From positions 1-48,821 of the forward strand of contig QIBC01000078.1 in the NCBI GenBank assembly GCA_003225215.1: 48,821 nt of DNA, read 5' to 3'. A program made the translations under genes and the position numbers. This document shows positions 8,950-16,692 of this stretch, in pieces. Every line of letters begins with the position of its first letter. Position 1 is the first letter of the stretch. This DNA comes from Acidobacteriota bacterium. Its GTDB lineage: Bacteria > Acidobacteriota > Terriglobia > Terriglobales > Acidobacteriaceae. The notes below the pieces were generated by a model. That model was not told the origin of the DNA. It saw only the letters and a program-made list of their open reading frames with translations, and did not search any database.

Positions 8950-8975
8950 AAAAAACCGGCAATTATAGCTGCCGG
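8950..8975 (-). terminator. Terminator-like hairpin just upstream of the amidase gene
   Basis: Read on the minus strand: CCGGCA, an 8-nt loop, TGCCGG, then six T. This is a short intrinsic-terminator shape ending 26 nt before the amidase start. The loop contains TATAAT, so it could instead be a -10 box. It would stop any transcript entering the amidase gene from the right. Confidence 0.4.
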
Positions 8976-8999
8976 AATGAAGTGGGTAGTCTAAGACTC

Positions 9000-9137
9000 T
9001 TCACCACGGAGAACATCCGGATGAAACCACAAAGGACACAAGGACACGAAGAAACCGGAGTCTAGTTGCCATATTGCCTTCGTGATACTTCGTGCCCTTC
9101 GTGGTTGAGTTGGCAGTTCTCGTGTCTTCGTGGTGAA
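9000..9137. repeat. Inverted-repeat element, family B (CACCACGGAG / TTCGTGGTG type)
   Basis: The left end TTCACCACGGA and right end CTTCGTGGTGAA are inverted. Inside, ACCACAAAGGACACAAGGAC and the run ending CCTTCGTGGTTGA are also inverted with mismatches. It fills most of the spacer between the divergent amidase and ABC genes. Similar CACCACGGAGGACAC-like elements are familiar in many soil bacterial genomes. Confidence 0.6.
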
Positions 9138-9169
9138 ATCCGCTTTTTGTATGGTATGAATGCACAAGC

Positions 9170-10039
9170 ATGTCCTCGTCTCTCCTAGACGTTGAGCATC
9201 TCGACATCAGCTTTGGCTCAACGGCCGCTGTCCGTGACTTCAACTTCTCCATTGACAAGAGTCAGTCGGTCGGACTGGTGGGCGAATCTGGGAGCGGCAA
9301 ATCGGCTACGTCGCTGGCGATCATGCGACTGCTGGCTCCTCAAGCTCGCGTTCGCGGAAGCATCCGCTTTGCAGGCGAAGAACTGCTCTCCGCGACGGAA
9401 GAGCGGATGCGCAAACTTCGCGGGCGCGCGATGACTATGATCTTCCAGGAGCCCATGACCGCCCTGAATCCGCTGATGCGCGTGGGCGATCAGGTGGCCG
9501 AAGCAATCCTTGCGCATGAATCCGTCAGTGGCAGGGATGCCTGGACGCGCGCGGTAGCAGCGCTCGACGAGGTCGCAATTCCAAATCCATCAAGCAGAGC
9601 GCGAGACTATCCCCATCAGCTCTCCGGCGGACAGCGTCAGCGGGTGATGATTGCCATGGCAATCGTGAATCGTCCGCAGCTACTGATCGCCGACGAGCCA
9701 ACGACCGCCCTCGACGTAACCGTGCAGGCGCAGATATTGGATCTGCTGGCGCGACTGCGCGAGAAATTTTCGCTGTCGATGCTCTTTATCTCCCATGACC
9801 TGGGCGTAGTGTCGCAAGTCGCGGATCGAATTGCAGTGATGTATCGCGGGCAAATCGTCGAGAGCGGCGCCGCCAGGCAAGTTTTCACGGCTCCCGCGCA
9901 CCAGTACACGCAGGGACTACTCAACGCGATTCCCACTCTGCACAGCAATCGCGAGCAGGTGCTGGCGATGGTTGAGGCCAGGCAGTACTCAGATCTGCCG
10001 TTGAAAGAAGTCGAGCAAGGGCATTGGGCGCGGGTGTGA
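9170..10039 (+). CDS. Peptide/nickel-type ABC transporter ATP-binding protein (DppD/OppD-like), orphan
   Basis: A 289-residue ABC ATPase. It has Walker A GESGSGKSAT near residue 40, the Q-loop MTMIFQEPMTALNP, signature LSGGQRQRVMIAMAI near residue 145, Walker B LLIADEPTTALDV and H-loop LFISHDLGVVSQVADR. These are the motifs of the DppD/OppD subgroup that powers oligopeptide or nickel import. Family members are usually 320-340 residues and end with a Cys-rich oligopeptide-binding tail; this one stops soon after HQYTQGLLNAIPTL, without those Cys residues. No permease, binding protein or DppF partner is present nearby. It may be a remnant or serve a distant permease set. ATG 9170 has only a weak ribosome-binding site. 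Confidence 0.85.
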   Translation: MSSSLLDVEHLDISFGSTAAVRDFNFSIDKSQSVGLVGESGSGKSATSLAIMRLLAPQARVRGSIRFAGEELLSATEERMRKLRGRAMTMIFQEPMTALNPLMRVGDQVAEAILAHESVSGRDAWTRAVAALDEVAIPNPSSRARDYPHQLSGGQRQRVMIAMAIVNRPQLLIADEPTTALDVTVQAQILDLLARLREKFSLSMLFISHDLGVVSQVADRIAVMYRGQIVESGAARQVFTAPAHQYTQGLLNAIPTLHSNREQVLAMVEARQYSDLPLKEVEQGHWARV

Positions 10040-10064
10040 ATGCCTCAATCAAAAACAAAAACCG

Positions 10065-10240
10065 AACACGGATTGGACGGATCTAACGGATCGGACGGAT
10101 AACCATTTGCAGGCCAAGGATTGAGTGGCGACACGGCGGCGCACTTACAATTTGGAAATGCACGACTCGACTCCAGAGTAAGATGAAACCGCGAATCGAG
10201 ACTTATCCGTTCGACCCGCTACATCCGTCCAATCCGTGTT
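10065..10240. repeat. Inverted-repeat element, family C (ATCCGTCCAATCCGTGTT)
   Basis: Two inverted 38-bp arms (10065-10102 and 10203-10240). The outer 18 bp are perfect (AACACGGATTGGACGGAT and its complement); the inner 20 bp differ at 4 positions. About 100 bp of unrelated sequence separates them. It fills the space between the ABC ATPase and carboxylase genes. Confidence 0.8.
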
Positions 10241-10320
10241 CTAGCTTTTGATTTTGCCTTTGCGTCTCGCGGAACGCGTCTTTGTATAATCGCGTTCCGT
10301 GAATCTCCAATGAACCTTCC

Positions 10321-12408
10321 ATGAACCTCGAACAGAAGCTCGAAGATCTGAAGCGGCGTGAAGCGGCTGCCGAAGCCGGCGGAGGCCAGGAGCGGCGTGA
10401 GCGCCAGCACAAAGAGGGCAAGCTTTCGGCCCGCGAGCGCATTACCTTTCTGTTGGACGAAGGCACGTTCGAGGAGACCGATCGATTTGTCACGCATCGC
10501 GCCACCGACTTCGGCATGGACCAGCAGAAGGTGCTTGGCGACGGCTTCGTCACTGGCTACGGACGCATCGAAGGCCGCCTCGTCTTCGTCTTCGCTCAGG
10601 ACTTTACCGTATTCGGCGGATCCCTCTCGGAAGCCAACGCCGCGAAGATCGTGAAGATTATGGACATGGCGATGCGTGTTGGCGCTCCCGTCATTGGGCT
10701 GAACGACTCGGGCGGCGCACGCATACAGGAAGGCGTGATGTCACTTGCCGGATACGCCGACATCTTCTTGCGCAACACCCTCGCTAGCGGAGTAATTCCC
10801 CAGATCTCCGCCATCATGGGCCCGTGCGCCGGCGGCGCAGTCTATTCGCCGGCGATTACCGATTTTATTTTCATGGTCGACAAGACCTCATACATGTTTG
10901 TCACCGGTCCCGACGTAATCAAGACGGTCACGCACGAAGAAGTCACGAAAGACCAGCTTGGCGGGGCCACCACCCACAACGAGACGTCCGGAGTCGCGCA
11001 TTTTCTCGCGCACGACGACGCCGAATGCCTTTCGATGATTCGCGAGCTAATGACCTTCGTGCCGTCCAACAACATAGACGATCCGCCGCGCCGCGCGACT
11101 ACCGACGCAGCCGATCGCGTCGACGCAGAGCTCGACACCATCGTTCCGCCGCAATCGAATCAGCCGTACGACATCAAGGACGTGATCACACGCGTGGTCG
11201 ACGACGGCTACTTTTTCGAAGTCCAGGAGCTGTTTGCGAAGAATCTCGTCGTGGGATTCGCTCGGCTAAACGGAAAATCGGTAGGAATCGTGGCGAATCA
11301 GCCTGCATTCTTAGCCGGCGTCCTCGACATCAACGCGTCGGACAAAGGCGCGCGCTTCGTGCGCTTCTGTGACGCCTTCAACATTCCGCTCGTCACCTTC
11401 GAAGACGTTCCCGGCTTTCTTCCCGGCACACAACAGGAATACGGAGGCATCATCCGCCATGGAGCCAAGCTGCTGTACGCCTTCGCTGAAGCCACCGTTC
11501 CCAAAATGACGGTGATCACACGCAAGGCCTACGGCGGCGCATATTGCGTGATGTCGTCCAAGCACATTCGCACCGACGTTAACTACGCCTGGCCAACCGC
11601 GGAGATCGCTGTAATGGGCCCCGAAGGCGCCGTGAATATCGTGTACAAGCGAGAACTGGAACGCGCTGCCCAGATGGGCAAAACCGAAATCGAGCGCGCC
11701 GAGATCCTCGAACGCGAGCGCAGCAAGAAGATCGAAGAGTTCCGCGAGCGCCTCGCCAATCCCTACGTCGCTGCCGAACGTGGATACGTCGACGCCGTAA
11801 TCCGCCCCCGCGAAACTCGCAAGAAGCTCATTGATGCTCTGGAGATGCTCGATACTAAGCGCGAGAAGAACCAACCCTCCGCGACAAAGGGACGAGAGGC
11901 GTGTTTGACATGCCTGGAGGGGGAGGGCCCCATGACTTACACCAGCATCTCTGAAAAAGTCACACAGCACGTCATGCGAGCAATCAGGAGCAGCCGTTTG
12001 GTCGCGCTTGCCCTGGTTGCGACCTTTGCATCGATGGCGCTGCAGCCGGCTCAGGCTCAGAGTTCAGATACATGGAAGAGCATCGCCATCATCGGCGGAT
12101 CCACTGCGGCAGGTGCATACATCGGACACAAGGTAGGCGGATCCACAGGCACCTTCGTCGGAGCCGCCGTGGGGGCATCCGCCGGATACGCGATCGATAA
12201 GCGTCGGCGAGCAAACCAGTACTACAACCAATACGGCGACAATGGCTACTACGGCACCGGTGCTCCGTACTCAGGGGATGATGGTGGATACTACGGAAAC
12301 GGTGGATACAACGGCCCTTACGATAATGGTGGGTCTTATCCGTATCCCTCGGGATACCAGAGCAACAACTACTACAGAAACAGCAATCGGTTTTCGAGGC
12401 GACGCTGA
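10321..12408 (+). CDS. Acyl-CoA carboxylase beta (carboxyltransferase) subunit, frame running on into a glycine-zipper protein
   Basis: Residues 1 to about 520 are a biotin-dependent carboxyltransferase of the propionyl/methylmalonyl-CoA carboxylase beta type. It has the N-terminal crotonase half with [14 protein letters not shown] and [14 protein letters not shown], then the C-terminal half with [19 protein letters not shown] and [16 protein letters not shown]. It would transfer CO2 from biotin to propionyl- or acetyl-CoA in the cytoplasm. Homologs end soon after the helix reading [12 protein letters not shown] with a short basic tail. Here the frame lacks that stop and continues for 158 more residues through a signal peptide and a glycine-zipper domain, 695 residues in all. 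An internal signal peptide makes one fused protein unlikely; see the separate entry at 11932. No biotin carboxylase alpha subunit lies nearby. Confidence 0.85.
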   Translation: MNLEQKLEDLKRREAAAEAGGGQERRERQHKEGKLSARERITFLLDEGTFEETDRFVTHRATDFGMDQQKVLGDGFVTGYGRIEGRLVFVFAQDFTVFGGSLSEANAAKIVKIMDMAMRVGAPVIGLNDSGGARIQEGVMSLAGYADIFLRNTLASGVIPQISAIMGPCAGGAVYSPAITDFIFMVDKTSYMFVTGPDVIKTVTHEEVTKDQLGGATTHNETSGVAHFLAHDDAECLSMIRELMTFVPSNNIDDPPRRATTDAADRVDAELDTIVPPQSNQPYDIKDVITRVVDDGYFFEVQELFAKNLVVGFARLNGKSVGIVANQPAFLAGVLDINASDKGARFVRFCDAFNIPLVTFEDVPGFLPGTQQEYGGIIRHGAKLLYAFAEATVPKMTVITRKAYGGAYCVMSSKHIRTDVNYAWPTAEIAVMGPEGAVNIVYKRELERAAQMGKTEIERAEILERERSKKIEEFRERLANPYVAAERGYVDAVIRPRETRKKLIDALEMLDTKREKNQPSATKGREACLTCLEGEGPMTYTSISEKVTQHVMRAIRSSRLVALALVATFASMALQPAQAQSSDTWKSIAIIGGSTAAGAYIGHKVGGSTGTFVGAAVGASAGYAIDKRRRANQYYNQYGDNGYYGTGAPYSGDDGGYYGNGGYNGPYDNGGSYPYPSGYQSNNYYRNSNRFSRRR
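11932..12408 (+). CDS. Exported glycine-zipper protein, in the carboxylase frame
   Basis: A 158-residue protein starting at ATG 11932, with the purine-rich ribosome-binding site GGAGGGGGAGGG just upstream. The basic start and hydrophobic run ([15 protein letters not shown]) end in an Ala-x-Ala site (PAQAQ), a good signal peptide. Next is a glycine zipper ([18 protein letters not shown]...[13 protein letters not shown]) as in YMGG/OmpA-associated small envelope proteins, then a Tyr/Gly/Asn/Ser-rich tail ending RRR. It shares a reading frame with the carboxylase upstream, with no stop between them. I think it is normally translated alone from its own start. Glycine-zipper proteins insert in or span membranes; the precise role is unknown. 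Confidence 0.7.
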   Translation: MTYTSISEKVTQHVMRAIRSSRLVALALVATFASMALQPAQAQSSDTWKSIAIIGGSTAAGAYIGHKVGGSTGTFVGAAVGASAGYAIDKRRRANQYYNQYGDNGYYGTGAPYSGDDGGYYGNGGYNGPYDNGGSYPYPSGYQSNNYYRNSNRFSRRR

Positions 12409-12823
12409 CCTCGAGAACGGAAAAAAAAAGAGATAGCTGGCGTGTTGCCGCGTCTGCCGCGCAGTATCGAGAAATTCCCGGTGCAGGGAAACGAGCAGGG
12501 AAATTTTCCCGTAGAAAAAAATTCTGATCGCGAAAGCCGCATGAACACTGGCGATTCGCAACTGACCAGGGAATTAGCAGGGAAGCAGCAGGGAACTTGT
12601 CTTCGGGAAAGGGGCGGCTCTGCTCCTGTCGTCCACATTCCCGAGAACGAACAAACTGATTCGGTTTTACTACCCACGGCTACCGTGCTACCACGAACAG
12701 TAAGGAGGCACAAGGAATTCGAAGATCTGCACGACCCGCTTCGTTCACTGAATTCGGACCAGTGAGGTCGCAGCGAAGCTCGTAAGTTGGGAACGCGCTC
12801 GCGTACTGTTGCTTCATCTGCCG
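12409..12823. repeat. Gene-free stretch with phased CAGGGAA motifs (family F, left copy)
   Basis: Five CAGGGAA motifs at 12484, 12496, 12567, 12578 and 12589; the last three are exactly 11 bp apart, one helical turn. Related TTCCCTG motifs with the same 11-bp phasing occur at 35333-35441. An A9 run is at 12421. I see no gene here; short frames on the minus strand follow the repeat and look spurious. Confidence 0.65.
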
Positions 12824-13717
12824 CTATGCCACCTGACGTTCTGCCCGGCGCAGCGCCATCAAATCACTTAAACCAAAGGCCTGCAGTGCGCCGGTTTGGA
12901 ACTGCAGCGCGAGATCGTTTAGCGGTTGACACTGCTGGGCGAATGTCCCAACCAGGGAGCGTACTGGACGCGATCCGGCGGGCATCTCGATCAGTTCCAC
13001 TACTCGATCGGCAACCTGCTGCACATCGTTGTTATTGCTGGCGAGACCCTCGAGAATTTTGCGTGGCATTTCGGCAACGGCCCCGTAATCGACGGCTCTG
13101 GCTTGATCCGCCGCCTCGGCAGCGTTTCCAAAGATCGCGGTGGGATACTCCCCCGGTTCCACGATAAGTGAATCGATCCCTAATTGGGAAACCTCGTAAC
13201 GCAGCGTCTCCGCCATCGCTTCAAGGGCAAACTTCGTGGCGCAATAAAGAGCCATCGAGGGCAGAACTAGTCGGCCGGCGATGCTGCTGATGTGAATCAA
13301 TAAGCCGCTTCGCCGCTGGCGCATGTGCGGCAAGACCGCCCGGTTCACACGCAGCGGACCAAAGAAATTGGTCTCGAAGATCTGTTTTGCCTGCTCCACG
13401 GTGAAGGTTTCCAGCAGTCCCCAGTAGGCAACTCCAGCGTTGTTCACCACCGCGTCGATCCTGCCCGCTTCGCGAACCACCTGCTCCACCGCCTGCTGCA
13501 CCGAAGTGTCACTCGTGACATCGACCTCGAGGGCGCGCAGCCGCAAACTCTCGTTCCGCCCCAACTCCTCCAGTTCCGCAGCGCGACTTCGGTTGCGACC
13601 GGTCAGGTCACGCATTGAGGCAAAGACCGTATAGCCCCGCCGCGCAAGCGTGACGCTGATAAGCCGCCCGAATCCCGTGCTCGCACCGGTTACAAGAACA
13701 ACGTTGCTGTCAGCCAT
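12824..13717 (-). CDS. Short-chain dehydrogenase/reductase
   Basis: A 297-residue classical SDR, NAD(P)-dependent. The cofactor motif is VTGASTGFG (TGxxxGxG) near residue 10, followed by the NNAGV strand and the active-site set Ser (ISSIAG) and YCATK (YxxxK). The C-terminal extension after residue 200 is longer than in small SDRs and resembles the retinol/steroid-dehydrogenase-like bacterial group. The substrate is unknown. The start is ATG 13717 because GGAGG lies 7 nt upstream; an in-frame ATG 12 nt earlier would include that site. It is convergent with the carboxylase region and codirectional with the kinase gene. Confidence 0.88.
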   Translation of the reverse strand: MADSNVVLVTGASTGFGRLISVTLARRGYTVFASMRDLTGRNRSRAAELEELGRNESLRLRALEVDVTSDTSVQQAVEQVVREAGRIDAVVNNAGVAYWGLLETFTVEQAKQIFETNFFGPLRVNRAVLPHMRQRRSGLLIHISSIAGRLVLPSMALYCATKFALEAMAETLRYEVSQLGIDSLIVEPGEYPTAIFGNAAEAADQARAVDYGAVAEMPRKILEGLASNNNDVQQVADRVVELIEMPAGSRPVRSLVGTFAQQCQPLNDLALQFQTGALQAFGLSDLMALRRAERQVA

Positions 13718-13905
13718 AATTTCCTCCATCGCGCAAAGGCTCGCTGACTATACTCCATTTCGTAGCAGAACGGCCTGCGGTAGCGGGCCGCGAGTTGGGT
13801 TGCAGTGAGATTTGCTTTACTGCAGCTCGAGCAAGCGAAAATCAACATCAACAGCGCCACCCGCTACCGCAGGTGGTTCCGCGCTAATGCGAGCCAGCCA
13901 ACCTA

Positions 13906-15735
13906 CTAATCCGACCGCGCCAGTTTCAAAGCGGGGTTGAAAATTCCAGGCTTATGATTCCCGACAGTCAAATCGCTTTCGGCCGGGTCAAATCCTTCAA
14001 GCTCCAGGCGAACGTGATGCTTGCCGGGCTTCACGGGAATCACCGCCGGCGAGGTCTGCCCGCTATCTTTTCCGTCGATCAGAATGCTCGCGCCCGGGGG
14101 CTTGCTGTTAATCACGAGTTTGGGTCCCGGAGCGCCCTGCTGCTTATTTGCCCATTGCTGCCAGAACCCAGCCTGGCCTTGTGGGTTCTTCGATAATTCC
14201 TGCAGCTTGGAAAGGTCGGGCATGCTGATATTCGGCACGGGAATATTCGGCATCGCCACGGTCAGATCCGGCGAGTACTCAAACTCTTCTCCACCCGCGA
14301 CCTTCACGGTCACGCTCGAAGTTTGGAAACCGGGCATACGCACGCTCACGCGATGCCGTCCGCGTCCGACTTGCAGCTCAGTTGGGGTCCGCTTGCCGGT
14401 GGATTTTCCATCCAACTCGACCTCTGCCGCGGGCGGATTGCTGTTGATTTTCATCAATGCAATGCTCTGATTGCCAGCGGTGTTCTCTCGCTTCACCAGC
14501 GCGGGAGAGGACTGTTGAGCGCGGGCCTCCTCGTCCCTTGCAGGCGCAGCGGGGGCTGCGGGTGCGGGTGGAGTGGTAACGCTCGACACTGGATTCTGAG
14601 TCCCGCTTCGATCTTCGTCTTCCGATTTCGATGAACGCCGCTCAAACTTTGAATAGAGGAAGACAGCGGCCAAAACAAAGGCAATCCACAAGCGCCTGCG
14701 CGACTTCGGAGAAAGTTGCTGCCACCAGTGTTGCGCTTGCTGAATCCGGGTCTGCGGCGGCGGACTCGAGGCGGACTGCTCTATCGCAGGCGAAACATTC
14801 GCAACAGACTGCGGCGGTGCAGGCGGCGCAGATCGCGCTTCATGCGTTGCATTCGCATCCACCAGACTGGGAAACTCTCCCGTGGGCTTGCCCAAGGTGC
14901 TGGCTGCGATCACGCTTGCGCTCTCGAAGTTCTGCAGCGCGCGCGCCAGTTCTGCCCCATTTGGGAAACGATCCTCCGCCGACTTCGCCAGCGACTTCTC
15001 GATCACCGCGCTAAGCCCGGGATGAATCGTGGAATCGAGCTTGCGCGGCGGAATCGGCGTCTCGTGCACGATCTTGTACATGATCGTGGTAATGCTCTGG
15101 CCTTCGAACGGACGCTCGCCGGTAACCATCTCGTAGAGCATCACGCCCACGCTGAACAGATCGCTGCGCCCATCGAGCGTCTTGCCCAGCACCTGTTCGG
15201 GAGACATGTAATTCGGAGTTCCAACGACCTGGCCGGTGATGGTCATCGCCTCGCCGGCGCGCGCGATGCCGAAATCCGTGATCTTTACCAGCCCATGCGC
15301 GGCCAGCATGATGTTTCCCGGTTTGATATCGCGATGGACGATGCCCTTCGCATGCGCAAAATCCAAACCCGAGCCGATCTGCCGCACAATGTCGATCGTC
15401 TGCGCGGTCGCAATCGTCCGCTGAGCACGGAGAAGGGCTTCGAGAGTTGCGCCCTCGATGAACTCCATGGCCAGATATAGAATTCCGCTATCTTCACCGG
15501 CGTCGTAGACAGTAACGAGGTTTGGATGATTCAGTCCGCCGGCCGCACGCGCCTCGTTCTTGAATCGCCGCGCAGCCTCGTCCGCGGTAGTGCCAATCCC
15601 ATCGAAACGGATCGCCTTAAGCGCGATCTTCCTGCCGATCGTAGGATCAAGCGCCTCATAGACCACGCCCATAGCTCCATGGCCGATCTCACGAACGATC
15701 TCGTAACGCCCGAACTTTTCAGGAATCGCCGCCAT
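13906..15735 (-). CDS. Membrane-anchored Ser/Thr protein kinase with two PEGA domains
   Basis: A 609-residue Hanks-type kinase. Residues about 10-270 hold the kinase domain: the glycine loop IGHGAMGVVYEA, Lys in IALKAI, catalytic VHRDIKPGN, metal site TDFGIAR, and APE-equivalent MSPEQ. A Pro/Ala/Ser-rich linker follows, then one membrane span near residue 350 (LWIAFVLAAVFLYSKF after RRR). The kinase is therefore cytoplasmic and the C-terminus outside. The outer part has two PEGA domains (INSNPPAAEVELDGKSTG and INSKPPGASILIDGKDSG), beta modules that bind envelope polymers or proteins. This is a sensor kinase layout common in Acidobacteria and myxobacteria. No phosphatase gene is adjacent. Confidence 0.93.
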   Translation of the reverse strand: MAAIPEKFGRYEIVREIGHGAMGVVYEALDPTIGRKIALKAIRFDGIGTTADEAARRFKNEARAAGGLNHPNLVTVYDAGEDSGILYLAMEFIEGATLEALLRAQRTIATAQTIDIVRQIGSGLDFAHAKGIVHRDIKPGNIMLAAHGLVKITDFGIARAGEAMTITGQVVGTPNYMSPEQVLGKTLDGRSDLFSVGVMLYEMVTGERPFEGQSITTIMYKIVHETPIPPRKLDSTIHPGLSAVIEKSLAKSAEDRFPNGAELARALQNFESASVIAASTLGKPTGEFPSLVDANATHEARSAPPAPPQSVANVSPAIEQSASSPPPQTRIQQAQHWWQQLSPKSRRRLWIAFVLAAVFLYSKFERRSSKSEDEDRSGTQNPVSSVTTPPAPAAPAAPARDEEARAQQSSPALVKRENTAGNQSIALMKINSNPPAAEVELDGKSTGKRTPTELQVGRGRHRVSVRMPGFQTSSVTVKVAGGEEFEYSPDLTVAMPNIPVPNISMPDLSKLQELSKNPQGQAGFWQQWANKQQGAPGPKLVINSKPPGASILIDGKDSGQTSPAVIPVKPGKHHVRLELEGFDPAESDLTVGNHKPGIFNPALKLARSD

Positions 15736-16081
15736 TGCGCTCTTCTTAGAGAGTAAACCGCGGCGGGTTGACCGGTCGAGATCAGGGATGGGCGCTATCC
15801 GATTGCGGCTTTAACATTTCGGGAAGCCAGCAGAATCCTAGCGCCGTCGAGACGCGACTGAATCCGGAACTGGTGAGGCATGACACCGAACAATCCTCAA
15901 AGACGCGGACGAGGGCGTAATGCGCTTTTTAGTCCCACCTTCGGAACTATCAGAACTGACAGTTCTTACCTCTGTGCAAAAGCGATTAGCTCTTCCTCTC
16001 GGGCTATTCAGTCCCTCCTGAGATTTGCTAGTCCTTCGGGACATTCGTCAGCCGAATTTCACGCCGAGCGTCGTGGCACAG
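15736..16081. other. Divergent promoter region between the kinase and lipoprotein genes
   Basis: No gene is supported. The one clear structure is a 7+1+7 inverted repeat AGAACTGACAGTTCT at 15952-15966, which could be an operator for the exported-protein block to the right. The rest shows nothing I can name. Confidence 0.4.
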
Positions 16082-16684
16082 ATGCGTATCAGTCCGCAGA
16101 CCGAGACTTCCTCGAAAGCAAGGACCCTGCTGTTCCTCATAAGTATTGCGCTGCTCTTTGGCATACCTACCCTTACTAGCTGCGGGAGCGGCTCGCATTT
16201 CGAAAACGGGTTCCCGAATCCGAATCCTCTTCCTCTCAAACTTACTGTTAGTCCCTCGCCGGTTACGGTTCCCGTGAACTCCACCACTACGTTCTCCGCC
16301 TCTCCTAATCCGCCGAAGGGTTTTTCCTTAGTTTGGTCTGTGAGTCCCACGAGCGGCGGGAACATAACCAACGCGGGCGTCTACACAGCATCGGAAACAG
16401 CGGGGAGTTGTGCGGTTGTCGCAACCTGGATACCTTCCAATCCGTCGGCGGGAAACAGGATCACTGGTTCCGCAATGGTCACGGTCCTTCAGCCTGTAGC
16501 GCTTAGTAGCGACTTGACGCAGGCGTCAGGCGCTCTGCAGGTTTCCACAACATTTCAGAACAATGCAATCGTTGGGGAAATTGTTCCGGCTGTGAAGTCA
16601 GTGGATCCAAGCGGCACTACGCAAGTTCTAAGTGGCTTTTCCATTCCGGTACCGTGCACAGGATCTAACTCCGGTTGTCATTAG
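16082..16684 (+). CDS. Exported lipoprotein with Ig-like domain
   Basis: A 200-residue protein. The start ATG 16082 gives a basic N-terminus, a hydrophobic run ([15 protein letters not shown]) and the lipobox LTSC, so it should be lipid-anchored in the envelope. A Pro/Asn linker follows, then a bacterial Ig-like (BIG) module: [22 protein letters not shown] through [19 protein letters not shown] and [10 protein letters not shown]. The C-terminus ([12 protein letters not shown]) ends abruptly after two Cys. An upstream start at 16025 is possible but would put about 19 extra residues before the leader. The next gene begins 9 bp after the stop, so both are probably one transcript. Likely a surface or adhesion partner of the collagen-like protein. 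Confidence 0.75.
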   Translation: MRISPQTETSSKARTLLFLISIALLFGIPTLTSCGSGSHFENGFPNPNPLPLKLTVSPSPVTVPVNSTTTFSASPNPPKGFSLVWSVSPTSGGNITNAGVYTASETAGSCAVVATWIPSNPSAGNRITGSAMVTVLQPVALSSDLTQASGALQVSTTFQNNAIVGEIVPAVKSVDPSGTTQVLSGFSIPVPCTGSNSGCH

Positions 16685-16692
16685 AGGATGTC

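Noticed and set aside
14716-15480. 254-residue plus-strand frame
   Set aside because: Antisense to the kinase domain with all its motifs; Arg-rich shadow.
15900-16080. Cyclic-di-GMP riboswitch in front of the surface-protein block
   Set aside because: The conserved stems and the GEMM-type core are not visible.
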